NCBI RefSeq assembly: GCF_902477725.1
Contig: NZ_CABSIF010000017.1
Span: 1 to 64,000, forward strand
Direction: 5' to 3'
Origin: an uncultured Desulfovibrio sp.
GTDB taxonomy: Bacteria; Desulfobacterota; Desulfovibrionia; Desulfovibrionales; Desulfovibrionaceae
DNA length: 64,000 nucleotides
The translations under genes and the position numbers were made by a program. Below, piece by piece: positions 46,783 through 56,573 of this stretch (its first letter is position 1; each line of letters starts with the position of its first letter). Below the pieces are notes generated by a model, which searched no databases, was not told the origin of the DNA, and was given only the letters and a program-made list of their open reading frames with translations.

Positions 46783-47583
46783 ATGCACGATAAAAAAGAT
46801 GGAAGCAAAGGCAACATCATTATGGTCACGGATGGCGCGTCCATCCCCGACCCACGTGAATGGCGCCTGATAAACGCATGGTCTATCGCCCTGGTGGGCG
46901 CGCTCGGCACCCTGTTTACCCTCTGCACGATCTGGCCCGAGCCATACCTGCGCATTCTGCTTTACCTGCCGGACGGCGTACTGATCACATTCAGGATCAC
47001 CATGCTTTCCATCTGTTGCGCAGTGCCGCTGGGGCTGCTCACGGGGCTTGGCCGCATTTCAGACAACCGCCTCATAAATCTCATCGCCTCCACCTATGTG
47101 GAAGTGATACGCGGCATCCCTCTGCTGGTGCAGATATTTTACATCTACTACGCCCTCTCGCGCTTTGTGCAGGTGAGCGGCGTTACCTCTGCAGTGGTTG
47201 CCATCAGCTTTTGCTACGGCGCCTATATGGGCGAAGTGTTCCGCGCGGGCATCACGGCCATCAACAAGGGCCAGACGGAAGCCGCGCGCTCGCTGGGCTT
47301 CAACCGCTACCAGACCATGCGCCTTGTGGTGCTGCCCCAGGCCATGCGCACCATTCTGCCCCCCGTTGGCAACGAATGCATCGCCATGCTCAAGGATACC
47401 TCGCTTGTATCCATCATGGCCGTGCCGGACATCATGCAGCGCGCGCGCAGCTTTGTGGGCACCACCTATCTGTATTTTGAAACCTACACCATGGTGGCAA
47501 TCATTTATCTCATTATCACCCTTGTGCTCTCCAAGGCTGTGAGCATCATGGAATCCAGGCTGAACTACTATGACGGAAAATAG
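46783..47583 (+). CDS. Amino-acid ABC transporter permease
   Basis: A permease of 266 residues of the polar amino-acid (HisM/GlnP) family. An N-terminal extension leads to about five membrane helices. The periplasmic/inner family signature is [20 protein letters not shown] (about 105-125), and the EAA loop that touches the ATPase is [17 protein letters not shown] followed by [13 protein letters not shown] (about 165-195). The start at 46783 has AAGGA nearby. It overlaps the ATPase gene by 14 bases, so the two are translationally coupled. It likely works with one or both duplicated binding proteins upstream. Confidence 0.93.
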   Translation: MHDKKDGSKGNIIMVTDGASIPDPREWRLINAWSIALVGALGTLFTLCTIWPEPYLRILLYLPDGVLITFRITMLSICCAVPLGLLTGLGRISDNRLINLIASTYVEVIRGIPLLVQIFYIYYALSRFVQVSGVTSAVVAISFCYGAYMGEVFRAGITAINKGQTEAARSLGFNRYQTMRLVVLPQAMRTILPPVGNECIAMLKDTSLVSIMAVPDIMQRARSFVGTTYLYFETYTMVAIIYLIITLVLSKAVSIMESRLNYYDGK

Positions 47584-48316
47584 CGCCGCCCCAATTATCT
47601 CCATCAATCACGTCTGGAAGTACTTTGGCTCGCTGCCTGCCTTGCAGGATGTAAGCCTGGATATTGCTCCCGGCGAACGTGTGGTCATTATCGGCCCTTC
47701 CGGCTCCGGCAAGTCCACCCTGCTGCGCTCCATCAACAGGCTGGAACAGATCGACCAGGGCAGCATTATTGTTCAGGGGCAGGATATCCAGAGCGATGAG
47801 AACAACATCAACGAGATGCGCCAGAACCTGGGCATGGTTTTCCAGCAGTTCAATCTTTTTCCGCACAAGACGGTACTGGAAAACCTCACTCTTGCCCCGC
47901 GCCACCTGCGCAAGCTGTCTCGCGAAGAAGCCGATGCCCGCGCTCTGGGTCTGCTCAAAAAGGTAGGCATCAGCGACAAGGCCAATGTTTACCCTGCCAT
48001 GCTTTCGGGCGGACAGCAGCAGCGTGTTGCCATTGCGCGCGCTCTGGCCATGCAGCCCTCCATCATGCTCTTTGACGAACCCACCTCAGCCCTTGACCCC
48101 GAAATGGTGGGCGAAGTGCTGGACGTTATGGTGAAGCTGGCAGAAGAAGGCATGACCATGGTTTGCGTAACCCATGAAATGGGCTTTGCGCGCACTGTCG
48201 CCGACCGCCTCATCTTTATGGATCAGGGCCAGATTGTGGAAATGGGCAAGCCTGAAATGCTTTTCACTGCCCCCCGCCATCCGCGCCTGCGGCAGTTTCT
48301 GAATCAGATTCTGTAG
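47570..48316 (+). CDS. Amino-acid ABC transporter ATP-binding protein (GlnQ-like)
   Basis: An ATPase of 248 residues of the polar amino-acid uptake family. Walker A is [12 protein letters not shown] (about 39-50), the Q-loop is [13 protein letters not shown], the signature is [15 protein letters not shown] (about 145), Walker B is [12 protein letters not shown], and the H-loop is [10 protein letters not shown]. The start codon lies inside the permease's last codons. It is the last gene of the binding-protein, binding-protein, permease, ATPase unit, which ends at the hairpin at 48331-48360. Confidence 0.95.
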   Translation: MTENSAAPIISINHVWKYFGSLPALQDVSLDIAPGERVVIIGPSGSGKSTLLRSINRLEQIDQGSIIVQGQDIQSDENNINEMRQNLGMVFQQFNLFPHKTVLENLTLAPRHLRKLSREEADARALGLLKKVGISDKANVYPAMLSGGQQQRVAIARALAMQPSIMLFDEPTSALDPEMVGEVLDVMVKLAEEGMTMVCVTHEMGFARTVADRLIFMDQGQIVEMGKPEMLFTAPRHPRLRQFLNQIL

Positions 48317-48330
48317 TCCGCTTTTGCTCA

Positions 48331-48360
48331 GGAGGGGCCTTTGCGGGCAAAGGCCCCTCC
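48331..48360 (+). terminator. Perfect 14-base hairpin after the amino-acid transporter
   Basis: GGAGGGGCCTTTGC pairs exactly with GCAAAGGCCCCTCC over two bases. No T run follows, so it is a strong fold but not a classic intrinsic terminator. Confidence 0.6.
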
Positions 48361-48459
48361 TGCCATGCCTCCCCCCGCCCTCATTCCCTCCATCCCTTAT
48401 GAGTTGCACCAGCAGCCTCGCCCTCAACGGCGACAACAGCAAGGGAGTGACCAAAGCCC

Positions 48460-49608
48460 ATGAACGCCCCACACCCACACAGCCTTACCGTGGCCGTTGC
48501 CGTAAGCGGCGGCGTAGACAGCCTGTGCGCAGTGGTTATGCTGCACAATGCGGGCTATCAAGTATTGGCCCTGCACGGTCTTTTTTTGCCAGACGGCCCA
48601 ACCATTGCCCCCGCAGGACTGGCCGAAGCTTGCGCCACGCTTGGGGTTCCCCTGCATGTGGCAGACCTGCGCGCAGCCTTTCAGCGCGAAGTGCTGGGTC
48701 CCTTTGCCGCAGCCTACGCACAGGGCCGCACACCCAACCCCTGCGCCTACTGCAACCGGGCCATCAAGTTTGGCGTGCTGCTCGATACCGCACTTGCTCT
48801 CGGTGCGGACAAGCTTGCCACCGGGCATTACGCCCGTCTTGTTCCCGGCCCGGACGCGCCAACAGCTGCGGGCGAAGGTGAAACTTTCGAAACCTATCCC
48901 CTGCTTGCCGCCGCTGTGGACGCCGCCAAGGATCAAAGCTATTTTCTCAGTCTCGTGCCGCGTCAACGGCTGAACAGCGCCCTGTTTCCGCTTTACGGAC
49001 AGAACAAAGAGCAAACTCGCGCCATTGTGGCGGCAGCAGGGCTGGCTGTTCCCCTGCCGTCAGAGAGTCAGGATATCTGTTTTGCCCCGCCCAGAGCGCA
49101 GGCTGGCATATCGGCTGCCGAGGCTTACCGCCCCTTTCTGGAACGGCACTGGCAGGCGGCTGGCACCATCGCGCCGGGACCGGGGCCTGTTCTATTGCTG
49201 GACGCGGCGGGCAACAAGCGCGAAATTGCCCAACACAAAGGGCTTTGGCGCTATACGGAAGGCCAGCGCAAGGGCCTTGGCATTGCCCATACTGAGCCGC
49301 TTTTTGTGCTGACCAAGGATAGCGCGAGCAACACCCTTGTGGTTGGGCCGCGTGCTTTGCTGGGTATACGCACCTGCGTGACCGGGCCAGCTAATATCGC
49401 ATTGCCGCCTCATCTTTGGCCTGACACGCTGCTTGTACGGCTGCGGCATCGGCAGCGGCCATGCCCGGCGAACGTGCAGGTTGAGGATGCGTGTCTACGT
49501 ATAGTGCTGGCTGAGCCGCAGTTTCCCACGGCTCCCGGTCAGGTGGCAGCGGTTTATGACGAAGAAGGCCGCGTGCTGGCTGCGGGTGTTGTGGAGGAGA
49601 TGGCCTGA
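48460..49608 (+). CDS. mnmA: tRNA-specific 2-thiouridylase MnmA
   Basis: ATP-dependent enzyme that thiolates U34 of tRNA for Lys, Glu and Gln. The protein has 382 residues. The N-terminal PP-loop is AVSGGVDSLCAVVM (about 14-27). The catalytic cysteine pair is in TPNPCAYCNRAIKFG (about 92) and SESQDICFAPP (about 207). The GHYAR motif is near 128. The central and C-terminal beta-rich tRNA-binding domains include EGQRKGLGIA. The start of the protein carries a short, divergent N-terminus (MNAPHPHS). It is transcribed after the transporter and before the repeat region. Length is normal. Confidence 0.94.
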   Translation: MNAPHPHSLTVAVAVSGGVDSLCAVVMLHNAGYQVLALHGLFLPDGPTIAPAGLAEACATLGVPLHVADLRAAFQREVLGPFAAAYAQGRTPNPCAYCNRAIKFGVLLDTALALGADKLATGHYARLVPGPDAPTAAGEGETFETYPLLAAAVDAAKDQSYFLSLVPRQRLNSALFPLYGQNKEQTRAIVAAAGLAVPLPSESQDICFAPPRAQAGISAAEAYRPFLERHWQAAGTIAPGPGPVLLLDAAGNKREIAQHKGLWRYTEGQRKGLGIAHTEPLFVLTKDSASNTLVVGPRALLGIRTCVTGPANIALPPHLWPDTLLVRLRHRQRPCPANVQVEDACLRIVLAEPQFPTAPGQVAAVYDEEGRVLAAGVVEEMA

Positions 49609-49644
49609 AAATTCACTCAGGTATGTTTCCTTTATGATGGGTGT

Positions 49645-50255
49645 GGGTGAGCCTGTCAGGCTGATTTACGCAAACCCGACTTTTACGGCCTGAATGCGTC
49701 AGCGCCGGGATTTTGATGCTCACGTACATGAGTACGCTGCGCTCAAAATCCCGGCGCTTCCTTTTCAGACCGCTAAAACCGTATTTTGCAAATTCGCCCA
49801 ACACTAACCATCGCCTCCGCTACGCTCCGGCGAGTCTAAGGAAGGCGACTTCACGACCAGCTCCTGATGACGAAGAATATCTATACAACTCGCGAGGTAT
49901 TCGTCTGATTACGGTTGAATGGAGCACAGATTTACCGAAAATAAAGTAAAAGTGAAAAAAGCGCTTCTTTTGTTATCTGGACTATGCATGGTCATCCCAA
50001 GAGCTTTTTTTCGTCTACGTATTTCAAAAAACAGTGGACAAAAAGTTATAGACCTAACAGTTCAGTGATCACCAAACGCCCACAAGTTACTAAAAATGAT
50101 ACAAAGCCAGCACCTGAACCAGTAACTGTACAATGGTATCCGGCTGAAACGGAAAATCATCCAAAGCGAAAACGGACTATGGCATTTACGCGGCGCGGAG
50201 GGAGATCACCTGAACGAGCGGAGCGAGGGAAGGAAGCTCCCACAGCTACAGCCGC
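49645..50255. repeat. Right copy of the dispersed repeat (inverted relative to 1-545)
   Basis: Three blocks match the left edge of the window in reverse orientation: 49645-49803 (about 93% identical), 49803-49890 (clearly similar) and about 50125-50250 (the last 70 bases well conserved). The segment between is diverged. A plus-strand reading frame across 49984-50343 is intact here, but the aligned part in the left copy is broken by stop codons. That fits decay of a shared sequence and not a pair of working genes. Confidence 0.75.
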
Positions 50256-50373
50256 ATTGCCCTCGCCACCTAACGACAATTGGAAACCTTTCCCAAAGGG
50301 GTGCTTCGGGGGGGATGCAAGGGGGGCCGAGAAGGGGGCGTAGCCCCATAACCGGCCCCACCTTGCCGCGCGC

Positions 50374-50513
50374 CGCGCAGGCGTCCCAAACTCCGCCGGA
50401 CGGCGGAACCCCATGTCCGAAGGGCAGCAAAAATAAGCATGATCTCTGGACGCGCAGACGTCCCAAACTCCACCTGAGGGCGGAATATCGCACTCAAAGG
50501 GCATTCAAACAAA
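50374..50513. repeat. Two-unit imperfect direct repeat
   Basis: CGCGCAGGCGTCCCAAACTCC at 50374 recurs as CGCGCAGACGTCCCAAACTCC at 50451. Similarity continues for about 60 bases (GGCGGAA..., AAGGGCA...). Unit offset is 77 bases. Confidence 0.65.
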
Positions 50514-50591
50514 AAAATTTCGCCTCAACCCGATAACAAAAAAGACAGGCCTCAGCGTCAGCCAAGGCCCGTAATAAAAGTTTTTGCGGGA

Positions 50592-50629
50592 TGGGGGTTT
50601 GGGGCTTTTTACAAAAAGCCCCCTGCCCC
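50592..50629 (-). terminator. Terminator of the gcv operon
   Basis: GGGGCTTTTT pairs with AAAAAGCCCC over two bases, and the stem is extended by a GGGGG/CCCCC pair. It lies just past the gcvPB stop. The minus-strand tail is not a long T run. Confidence 0.6.
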
Positions 50630-50638
50630 CAATTATCT

Positions 50639-52087
50639 CTACCCCATATCTTCCGTCAGCACCATCTGACGCGCGGCGGCGGTTTCGTCCAGACGACGCA
50701 CGGGCAGATTGGTGGGCAGTTCCTGAAGGGACTGCGGATCAGCCTTGCCCGTGAGGACGATCTCCTTCAGGGCTTCAACGTAACCGTCTAGGGTTTCCTT
50801 GCTTTCCGTCTCCGTGGGTTCGGCCATGAGGCACTCGTGCACGATAAGCGGGAAGTAGATGGTGGGCGCATGGATGCCACGTTGCAGCAAGGCCTTGGCG
50901 ATATCCAGAGCGCGCAGACCCTGCGGTGCGGACGCTACGAATTCGTGCGCGCAGAAGCGATCCTTGAAGGGAATCTCCAGCACGTTCTCAAGCTTTTTCT
51001 TGAGGTAGTTGGCGTTGAGCACAGCATATTCAGATGCGCGAGTGAGGCCTTCGCCCCCGAGGCGCAGCATGTAGGCCAGGGCTTTGATAACCACACCAAA
51101 GCTGCCATAGAAGGGGCCGATGGGGCCGATGGTCTGCGGCAGATTGTAATCAAGGAAGAAACGCCCGTCAGGGTGCTTTGCCACGCGCGGGGCGGGCATA
51201 AAGGGCAGCAGACGGTCAGTGACGCCCACGGGGCCAGCGCCGGGGCCGCCGCCGCCGTGCGGGGTGGCAAGAGTTTTGTGCACGTTGAGGTGCACCACGT
51301 CAAAGCCCACATCGCCCATGCGCATTTTGCCCATGATGGCGTTCATGTTCGCGCCGTCGTAGTACAGCAGGGCGTCGACCTTGCGCAGCTCGGCCACGAT
51401 GCGGGGCAGGTGCACTTCCATGAGGCCGAGGGTGTTGGGGCAGGTCATCATGAGGCCCGCCACATCCTCGCCGTGTTCGGCAATGGCCGCCACGATGGCT
51501 TCGGGATCCACCATGCCGTCGCGCGATTCGATGTTGATGGTGTCAAATCCGGCAAGGGCGGCGGAGGCAGGGTTGGTGCCGTGGGCCGCATCGGGAATGA
51601 GCATCTTTTTGCGGTTGCGTCCCTTGGCCTTGTGATAGGCGGCAATGAGCTTGACGCCGGTGAATTCGCCGTTGGCCCCGGCCATGGGCTGGAAGGTAAA
51701 GGCCTTCATGCCCGTGAGTTCGCAGAGCAGATTTTCGGCTTCATACAGGCATTCCAGCGCGCCCTGGGCGCAGTCGGCACCGCCCTCAAGCTGGGCCATC
51801 ATGGGGTGCAGGTGGGTAAAACCCGGCAGCGCCGCCACATATTCCATGAACTTGGGGTTGTACTTCATGGTGCAGGAGCCAAGGGGATAAAAATTGGCGT
51901 CCACGCTGTAGTTGAGCTGCGAGAGCTGGGTGAAGTGGCGCACCACGTCCAGTTCCGAGCATTCGGGCAGACGGGGAGCCTTTTTGCGCAGCAGGTCTGC
52001 GGGCAACATGGCCTCAGCCTTGGGGGCAGAGCTGTTCAGGCAGTAGGCAGTGCGCCCAGAAACGGATTTGGCGAAAATGGTTTTCAC
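50639..52087 (-). CDS. gcvPB: Glycine dehydrogenase (decarboxylating) subunit 2
   Basis: C-terminal half of the split P-protein. With GcvPA it decarboxylates glycine and passes the aminomethyl group to the lipoyl arm of GcvH. The protein has 482 residues. The PLP lysine lies in DVVHLNVHKTLATPHGGGGP (about residue 266), with the aminotransferase-fold residues of DAAHGTNPASAA upstream. The start is GTG at 52087, overlapping the gcvPA stop (GTGA), with GGAGG six bases before. Length is normal for GcvPB. It is the last gene of the cluster. Split P-proteins are typical of many anaerobes. Confidence 0.96.
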   Translation of the reverse strand: MKTIFAKSVSGRTAYCLNSSAPKAEAMLPADLLRKKAPRLPECSELDVVRHFTQLSQLNYSVDANFYPLGSCTMKYNPKFMEYVAALPGFTHLHPMMAQLEGGADCAQGALECLYEAENLLCELTGMKAFTFQPMAGANGEFTGVKLIAAYHKAKGRNRKKMLIPDAAHGTNPASAALAGFDTINIESRDGMVDPEAIVAAIAEHGEDVAGLMMTCPNTLGLMEVHLPRIVAELRKVDALLYYDGANMNAIMGKMRMGDVGFDVVHLNVHKTLATPHGGGGPGAGPVGVTDRLLPFMPAPRVAKHPDGRFFLDYNLPQTIGPIGPFYGSFGVVIKALAYMLRLGGEGLTRASEYAVLNANYLKKKLENVLEIPFKDRFCAHEFVASAPQGLRALDIAKALLQRGIHAPTIYFPLIVHECLMAEPTETESKETLDGYVEALKEIVLTGKADPQSLQELPTNLPVRRLDETAAARQMVLTEDMG

Positions 52088-53415
52088 AGCAGACCTCCCA
52101 TGATTTCGGCCAGCTTGTCTATCTGGGTGCGGTTGTTGGCCTCGGTGCACGAGAGCAGCAGCACGTTTTCCATGCCAGGATAATGATGGCCCAGCGGATA
52201 ACCGGGCACAACACCCTTCTGCGTCATGGCCTTGACCACTTCAGCAGCGGGCATGGGCAGGCGCAGGGCCACTTCCGAGCCGTAGGGGGCGCTGTTGAGC
52301 AGGTCCACGCCCTTGAGGGCTGTGAGGCGCTCAACGGCGTAGCGGGCAAGTGCCATGTTGTTTTCGGCCACCCGGGTGAGGCCCTGCGGGCCAAGCAGGC
52401 TCATGTGGATGAGCGAGCGCAGGGCGCAGAGAGCCTGATTGGAGCAGATGTTGGAGGTGGCCTTGGCGCGGCGGATGTGCTGCTCGCGGGCTTGCAGGGT
52501 CAGCACGTAGCCGGTCTTGCCGTCCACATCGGTGGTGCGGCCCACAATGCGGCCAGGGAACTGGCGGATGTGTTCCTTGCGGCAGGCCATGAGCCCGAGG
52601 TAAGGGCCGCCGAATGAGAGGTTCATGCCAAGGCTCTGGCCTTCGGCCACGGCCACGTCAGCCCCCATTTCGCCAGGGGTTTTGAGCACGGACTGCATGA
52701 CCGGATACACGGAGATGACGCCAAAGGCCTTGTTGGAACGGGCCTTGGCAAACAGGGCCGTGTAGTCCGCCACCGCGCCGAAGAAATTGGGATTCTGCAC
52801 AATAACGGCAGCGCACGTAGTGTCGGCGGCTGCCATGAGGGCATCCATGTCGCTGCAACCATTCTGCTGGGGTACGGTCTTGATTTCCAGATCAAGGCTG
52901 GAAACATAGGCATCCAGCATGGAGCGCCAGATGGGGTTGACGGTTTCGTCTACCACCAGCACGCGGCGGCGCGTGGAGCGCACAGCCATCATGGCGGCTT
53001 CAAAAATGGCGGTGCCGCCGTCATACACGGAGGCATTGCCACAATCCATTTCCATCAGGCGGCTGACGGCGGTCTGGAATTCAAAAATGGCCTGCAAGGT
53101 GCCTTGCGAGCATTCTGCCTGATAGGGCGTATAGGCGGTGTAAAATTCGCTGCGGCCAGAAAGTGCGTCCACAGCCTTGGGAATGTCGTGGTTATAAAAG
53201 CCTGCGCCGAGAAAGGACACATGACCGGGGCAGTTTTTGGCTGCCAGCTCTTCAAGGTGTCCGCAGACGGCGGCTTCGCTCTGCCCCTTGGGCAGATCAA
53301 AGCTCTGGGGGCGCATGCTGGAGGGGATGTCGGAAAAAAGCTCATCCAGACTGCGCACACCAACTACGGAGAGCATTTCATGCAACTCTTCCGGCGTATG
53401 GGGAATGTATGGCAT
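52084..53415 (-). CDS. gcvPA: Glycine dehydrogenase (decarboxylating) subunit 1
   Basis: N-terminal half of the split glycine decarboxylase. The protein has 443 residues. It starts MPYIPHTPEELHEML, then RPQSFDLPKGQSE, FLGAGFYNHDIPKAVD and FYTAYTPYQAECSQGTLQ, all characteristic of GcvPA. It forms a heterotetramer with GcvPB. AAGGAG precedes the ATG and its stop overlaps the gcvPB start, so subunit balance is fixed by coupling. It lies 333 bases downstream of gcvH. Confidence 0.96.
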   Translation of the reverse strand: MPYIPHTPEELHEMLSVVGVRSLDELFSDIPSSMRPQSFDLPKGQSEAAVCGHLEELAAKNCPGHVSFLGAGFYNHDIPKAVDALSGRSEFYTAYTPYQAECSQGTLQAIFEFQTAVSRLMEMDCGNASVYDGGTAIFEAAMMAVRSTRRRVLVVDETVNPIWRSMLDAYVSSLDLEIKTVPQQNGCSDMDALMAAADTTCAAVIVQNPNFFGAVADYTALFAKARSNKAFGVISVYPVMQSVLKTPGEMGADVAVAEGQSLGMNLSFGGPYLGLMACRKEHIRQFPGRIVGRTTDVDGKTGYVLTLQAREQHIRRAKATSNICSNQALCALRSLIHMSLLGPQGLTRVAENNMALARYAVERLTALKGVDLLNSAPYGSEVALRLPMPAAEVVKAMTQKGVVPGYPLGHHYPGMENVLLLSCTEANNRTQIDKLAEIMGGLL

Positions 53416-53748
53416 ACTAGCTCCTTGCCGCCGGACACGTTGTACCGCTTGTGCGACGGCAGCCGCTGTGAAAGGGACTCCGGCTGGAACCCGCCGTTGT
53501 ACGACGCTGCTCCAGCCGGTGCGAAAGAAAAAACTTCAGGCTGTTTTACACACTCGGTGCAAAAGTTTGCCAGCGCGCAGGCAGCCCAAAATCATACAAG
53601 GGTAACGTGGAGTTGCGGGAATTTTTGTTTCCTGCCAAGGATGGCGCGTTTGGGCGGCGCGAAGTGTATTCAGACATACATGAGCGCCGCACCAAGCAAG
53701 CCAGACGCAGGCAGGGGGCAAAAAAGCCGCAAGTCCGCGTTACCCTGT
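53416..53748. other. gcvH-gcvPA intergenic region
   Basis: 333 bases with no gene. It has a hairpin at 53480-53519 (CCGGCTGGA with its complement) whose stem is strong but which lacks a T run. I looked for a glycine riboswitch and found no conserved core. The gap may hold a separate promoter for gcvPA-gcvPB. Confidence 0.4.
53480..53519. terminator. Hairpin between gcvH and gcvPA
   Basis: CCGGCTGGA pairs exactly with TCCAGCCGG around a 22-base loop. It is of uncertain role. Confidence 0.35.
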
Positions 53749-54135
53749 TTAATGCTTTTCGGTGGCGCAATGAGCCTCGTAAGCCACCGCGTCCAGCAGA
53801 CCGCCGGGCTTGTGGGCCAGCTTGACGCGCACAATCCAGCCCTCGCCAAAGGGATCGCTGTTGCAAAGCTCGGGGGTGTTTTCCAGAGCTTCGTTCACGG
53901 CTATCACTTCGCCCGTAACGGGAGAAATCAGATCGCTGGCGGCCTTGACCGATTCCACAGAGCCGAATTCCTTGTCTTCAGAAAGCTGGTCGCCCACGGG
54001 GGGCAGTTCCACGTAGGTGATATCGCCAAGGGATTCCTGAGCAAAGCTGGTGATGCCGATGACGGCCTCGTCCCCTTCAATGCGGGTCCATTCGTGGCTG
54101 GTGCTGTACAGAACATCGGCGGGATTGGTAGCCAT
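53749..54135 (-). CDS. gcvH: Glycine cleavage system H protein
   Basis: Lipoylated carrier of the glycine cleavage system, shuttling the aminomethyl arm between P, T and L proteins. The protein has 128 residues. The lipoyl lysine is in [19 protein letters not shown] (about residue 64). The flanking family segments are [19 protein letters not shown] and [14 protein letters not shown]. The second ATG (54135) is preferred, with AGGAG seven to eight bases before; 54141 would add two residues. It lies 97 bases downstream of gcvT. Confidence 0.96.
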   Translation of the reverse strand: MATNPADVLYSTSHEWTRIEGDEAVIGITSFAQESLGDITYVELPPVGDQLSEDKEFGSVESVKAASDLISPVTGEVIAVNEALENTPELCNSDPFGEGWIVRVKLAHKPGGLLDAVAYEAHCATEKH

Positions 54136-54232
54136 GTGCAAACTCCTGAAAAATTGGGTTCAATCGTTATAAAAATTACGCTGTCTTGCGGGGTATGCCG
54201 TGCGATGCGGCCCCCACAGGTCAACGACCGTA

Positions 54233-55315
54233 TCAGGCCAGTTTTTTACGCGCGGTGCCTTCAGTGTAGAACGGCGCTTCAACCCGCGCGGCGGGCAGTT
54301 CCGTTCTGGCGGCGCGAACCACAAAATTCTCGGCTCCGGCATGCGCGGCCTTCACCCAGGCAAAGGCAATCACATAGCCCAGCGAGGGCGCAAACGAACC
54401 GCTGGTCACGTGGCCCACTTCCGTACCGTCAGCAAGGGCGACCACGTCGCCGTGACGGGCGGCGCGGCGGCCGTCAATACGCAGGGGCACCAGCACTTCG
54501 GCAATGCTCTGCGCGCCTTCGCGGCCCACATAGTCGGCGGTGCTGGTCATCATGCGGCCCATACCGGCTTCGGCGGGGCTGTGATTTTCGTCCAGATCGT
54601 GCCCGTACAAAGGCAGGCCAGCCTCAAGGCGCAAGGTATCGCGCGCGCCAAGGCCTATGGGCTTGACGCGTTCGTCAGCCAGCAGGGCGCTCCAGAAAGC
54701 CTCGGTCACGGAGCTCTCAATGTACAGTTCGTAGCCCAGCTCACCGGTGTAGCCGGTGCGGCTCACCAGCAGGGGCGTGCCCTGCCAGGTGGTTTCGCGA
54801 AAGCCGAAGTAACCGAGATCATGAAAATTCTGGCCCAGCAGCTTTTCGAGCACATCCAGGGATTCCGGCCCCTGGAGGTCGATCTTGCCGGTTGCTGCGG
54901 AAATGTCGGTCATCTTGACGCTTTGGGGCAGGCGGGCGCGCAGCACGGCGAAGTCGTTGGCGGCGCAGGCGGCGTTGACCACGGCCATGAAGGAATCAGG
55001 GCCGAAGCGGTAGATGATGCCGTCGTCCAGCACACCGCCCTTTTCGTTGAGCAAAAAGCCGTAGCGGCACTTGCCGGGGGCAAGGGTCTGGAGGTTGTGG
55101 CTCACGGCCTTGCTCAGGGCTTCGTCTGCGCCGGGGCCTTCAATAAGAAACTCGCCCATGTGGCAGATGTCAAAAAGACCTGCATGCTGGCGGGTGTGCT
55201 GATGCTCGACAATAATACCCTCATACTGGATGGGCATAACCCACCCGGCAAAAGGGGCCATTTTTGCGCCATGCGCCTCGTGCCAGGCAGTGAGGGGGGT
55301 ACGCAGATCCGACAT
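54233..55315 (-). CDS. gcvT: Glycine cleavage system T protein (aminomethyltransferase)
   Basis: Tetrahydrofolate-dependent aminomethyltransferase that releases ammonia and forms methylene-THF. The protein has 360 residues. The N-terminal folate-binding part has HGAKMAPFAGWVMPIQYEG, and the conserved catalytic Asp lies in GLFDICHMGEFLIEGP. The C-terminal barrel has LGARDTLRLEAGLPLYGHDL. AAGGAG precedes the ATG. It is the first gene of gcvT-gcvH-gcvPA-gcvPB on the minus strand. No lpd (L protein) or lipoate ligase is in the window. Confidence 0.96.
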   Translation of the reverse strand: MSDLRTPLTAWHEAHGAKMAPFAGWVMPIQYEGIIVEHQHTRQHAGLFDICHMGEFLIEGPGADEALSKAVSHNLQTLAPGKCRYGFLLNEKGGVLDDGIIYRFGPDSFMAVVNAACAANDFAVLRARLPQSVKMTDISAATGKIDLQGPESLDVLEKLLGQNFHDLGYFGFRETTWQGTPLLVSRTGYTGELGYELYIESSVTEAFWSALLADERVKPIGLGARDTLRLEAGLPLYGHDLDENHSPAEAGMGRMMTSTADYVGREGAQSIAEVLVPLRIDGRRAARHGDVVALADGTEVGHVTSGSFAPSLGYVIAFAWVKAAHAGAENFVVRAARTELPAARVEAPFYTEGTARKKLA

Positions 55316-55567
55316 GGAATCTCCTTGAAGTTGGGCAAACAGCTTGCGCTGACGCTATAGAGGACGCGTCAAGGCTGCCCTGCCGCTGCAATGCGCTGCG
55401 GCAAGCCGGACCAAGCGCGAACAAACACCGAAAATATTTATCAAAAACATTACCAAGCCACCGTTTCGAGCGGCTTTGGACATGGTATCACTTCTGCCAT
55501 GTGGACACAAGAACATACCCGTGCAAGGGCAGCCGCGCGGGCGGGACTGTCAGGGGCTAACACAGCA

Positions 55568-56401
55568 TCATTCCTGCGCTGGCAGTCCAAAAAACCGGCG
55601 GGCATTGTTGCCGCAGGTACGCCAGAGATCTTCGGGTTTTTCTCCCCGCGCTTCGGCCATGGCCCGAACGGTAAACACCGTATAGGACGGCTCGTTGCGC
55701 TTGCCCCGCCACGGCAGTGGGGCAAGATAGGGGGCGTCGGTTTCCAGCAGCAGACGGTCGGCGGGAATAAGAGCTACAGCCTCACGCAGGGCCTCATTGG
55801 CCTTGTAGGTGACCGGGCCGGGAATGGAGATGTGCCAGCCGTTGCCCAAGATGCGCCGTGCAATTTCCGGCCCCTGACCAAAGCAGTGCCACAGGAGGGG
55901 ATACCCGGCAAAGCCCTCGGCCTCCAGCGTCATGAGTGTTTCTTCCTCTGCATCGCGGCAGTGAATGACCACCGGACGTTCCACGGCGCGCGCCAGAGCA
56001 AGCTGATCGCGCAGGGCCTGATACTGGATTTCCCTCGGGCAATCCGGCCAGTAAAAATCCAGACCGATTTCGCCCACGGCCTTGAGCCGGGAGTCCGCGT
56101 CAAAGGCGGCGCGCATGGCGGCAAGACGTTCCTGCGTGCAGTTCTGCCCGTCACACGGGTGCACGCCCATAAGAAAAAACACTTCGGGGTGGGCATCAAA
56201 ATAAGCCCGGCGGGCATGGTATTCTTCCGGCCCCAAAAAAACGTTGCCCACCTGGGCTAAGCCTGCCGCGCGGGCGCGTTCAAGCACGGCATCGCGATCC
56301 GCATCAAATTCCTGACCATCAAGGTGCGCGTGGCTGTCCACCCCGGCAAGGGGCAGGGCCAGAGTCAGGGGATCAATGCGGACGGCTGATTTTTTCGACA
56401 T
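55568..56401 (-). CDS. tatD: TatD-family metal-dependent deoxyribonuclease
   Basis: A cytoplasmic metallo-hydrolase of 277 residues. The TIM-barrel metal ligands are in order: DSHAHLDG (HxH), the glutamate in VGEIGLDFYW, VIHCRDAEEE, LLWHCFGQG, and the aspartate of ETDAPYLAP. TatD proteins are 3'-5' exonucleases with quality-control roles. GAGG lies seven bases before the ATG. It is slightly long at the N-terminus (a 20-residue lead before the HxH motif). It lies on the same strand as gcvT with about 250 bases between them, so they are probably separately transcribed. Confidence 0.93.
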   Translation of the reverse strand: MSKKSAVRIDPLTLALPLAGVDSHAHLDGQEFDADRDAVLERARAAGLAQVGNVFLGPEEYHARRAYFDAHPEVFFLMGVHPCDGQNCTQERLAAMRAAFDADSRLKAVGEIGLDFYWPDCPREIQYQALRDQLALARAVERPVVIHCRDAEEETLMTLEAEGFAGYPLLWHCFGQGPEIARRILGNGWHISIPGPVTYKANEALREAVALIPADRLLLETDAPYLAPLPWRGKRNEPSYTVFTVRAMAEARGEKPEDLWRTCGNNARRFFGLPAQE

Positions 56402-56573
56402 GGTTTACCTCGCGGCCGATACATAGCAACGGGCGCAGGCGAAAGGCAAGGGGCAAGTCCCGGCCAGCAGACACCCCCGTACCCAACCGCCATTGCAAAG
56501 CCCGGACAATGGGGCTATGCTTTGGGGGATTTGCCAGTTTTTACTGGTTTCCTATACTTTTTTCGGGGGAATC

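Larger units (their letters stand above)
50256..50638. other. Intergenic region with a local tandem repeat and gcv terminator
   Basis: No gene is supported. It contains a degenerate two-unit direct repeat at 50374-50513 and the terminator of the gcv genes at 50592-50629. The middle is G/C- and A-rich alternately, with no promoter that I trust. Confidence 0.45.

Noticed and set aside
49984..50343. 119-codon plus-strand reading frame across the right repeat copy
   Set aside because: The aligned part in the left copy contains stop codons, so it looks like decayed or non-coding repeat.
53416..53748. Possible glycine riboswitch in the gcv cluster
   Set aside because: I searched both this gap and the region upstream of gcvT for the conserved core and found none.
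56531..56558. Promoter-like TTGCCA...TATACT upstream of the decarboxylase
   Set aside because: The spacer is only 16 bases and the leader would be about nine bases, leaving the ribosome site at the very 5' end; too weak to claim.
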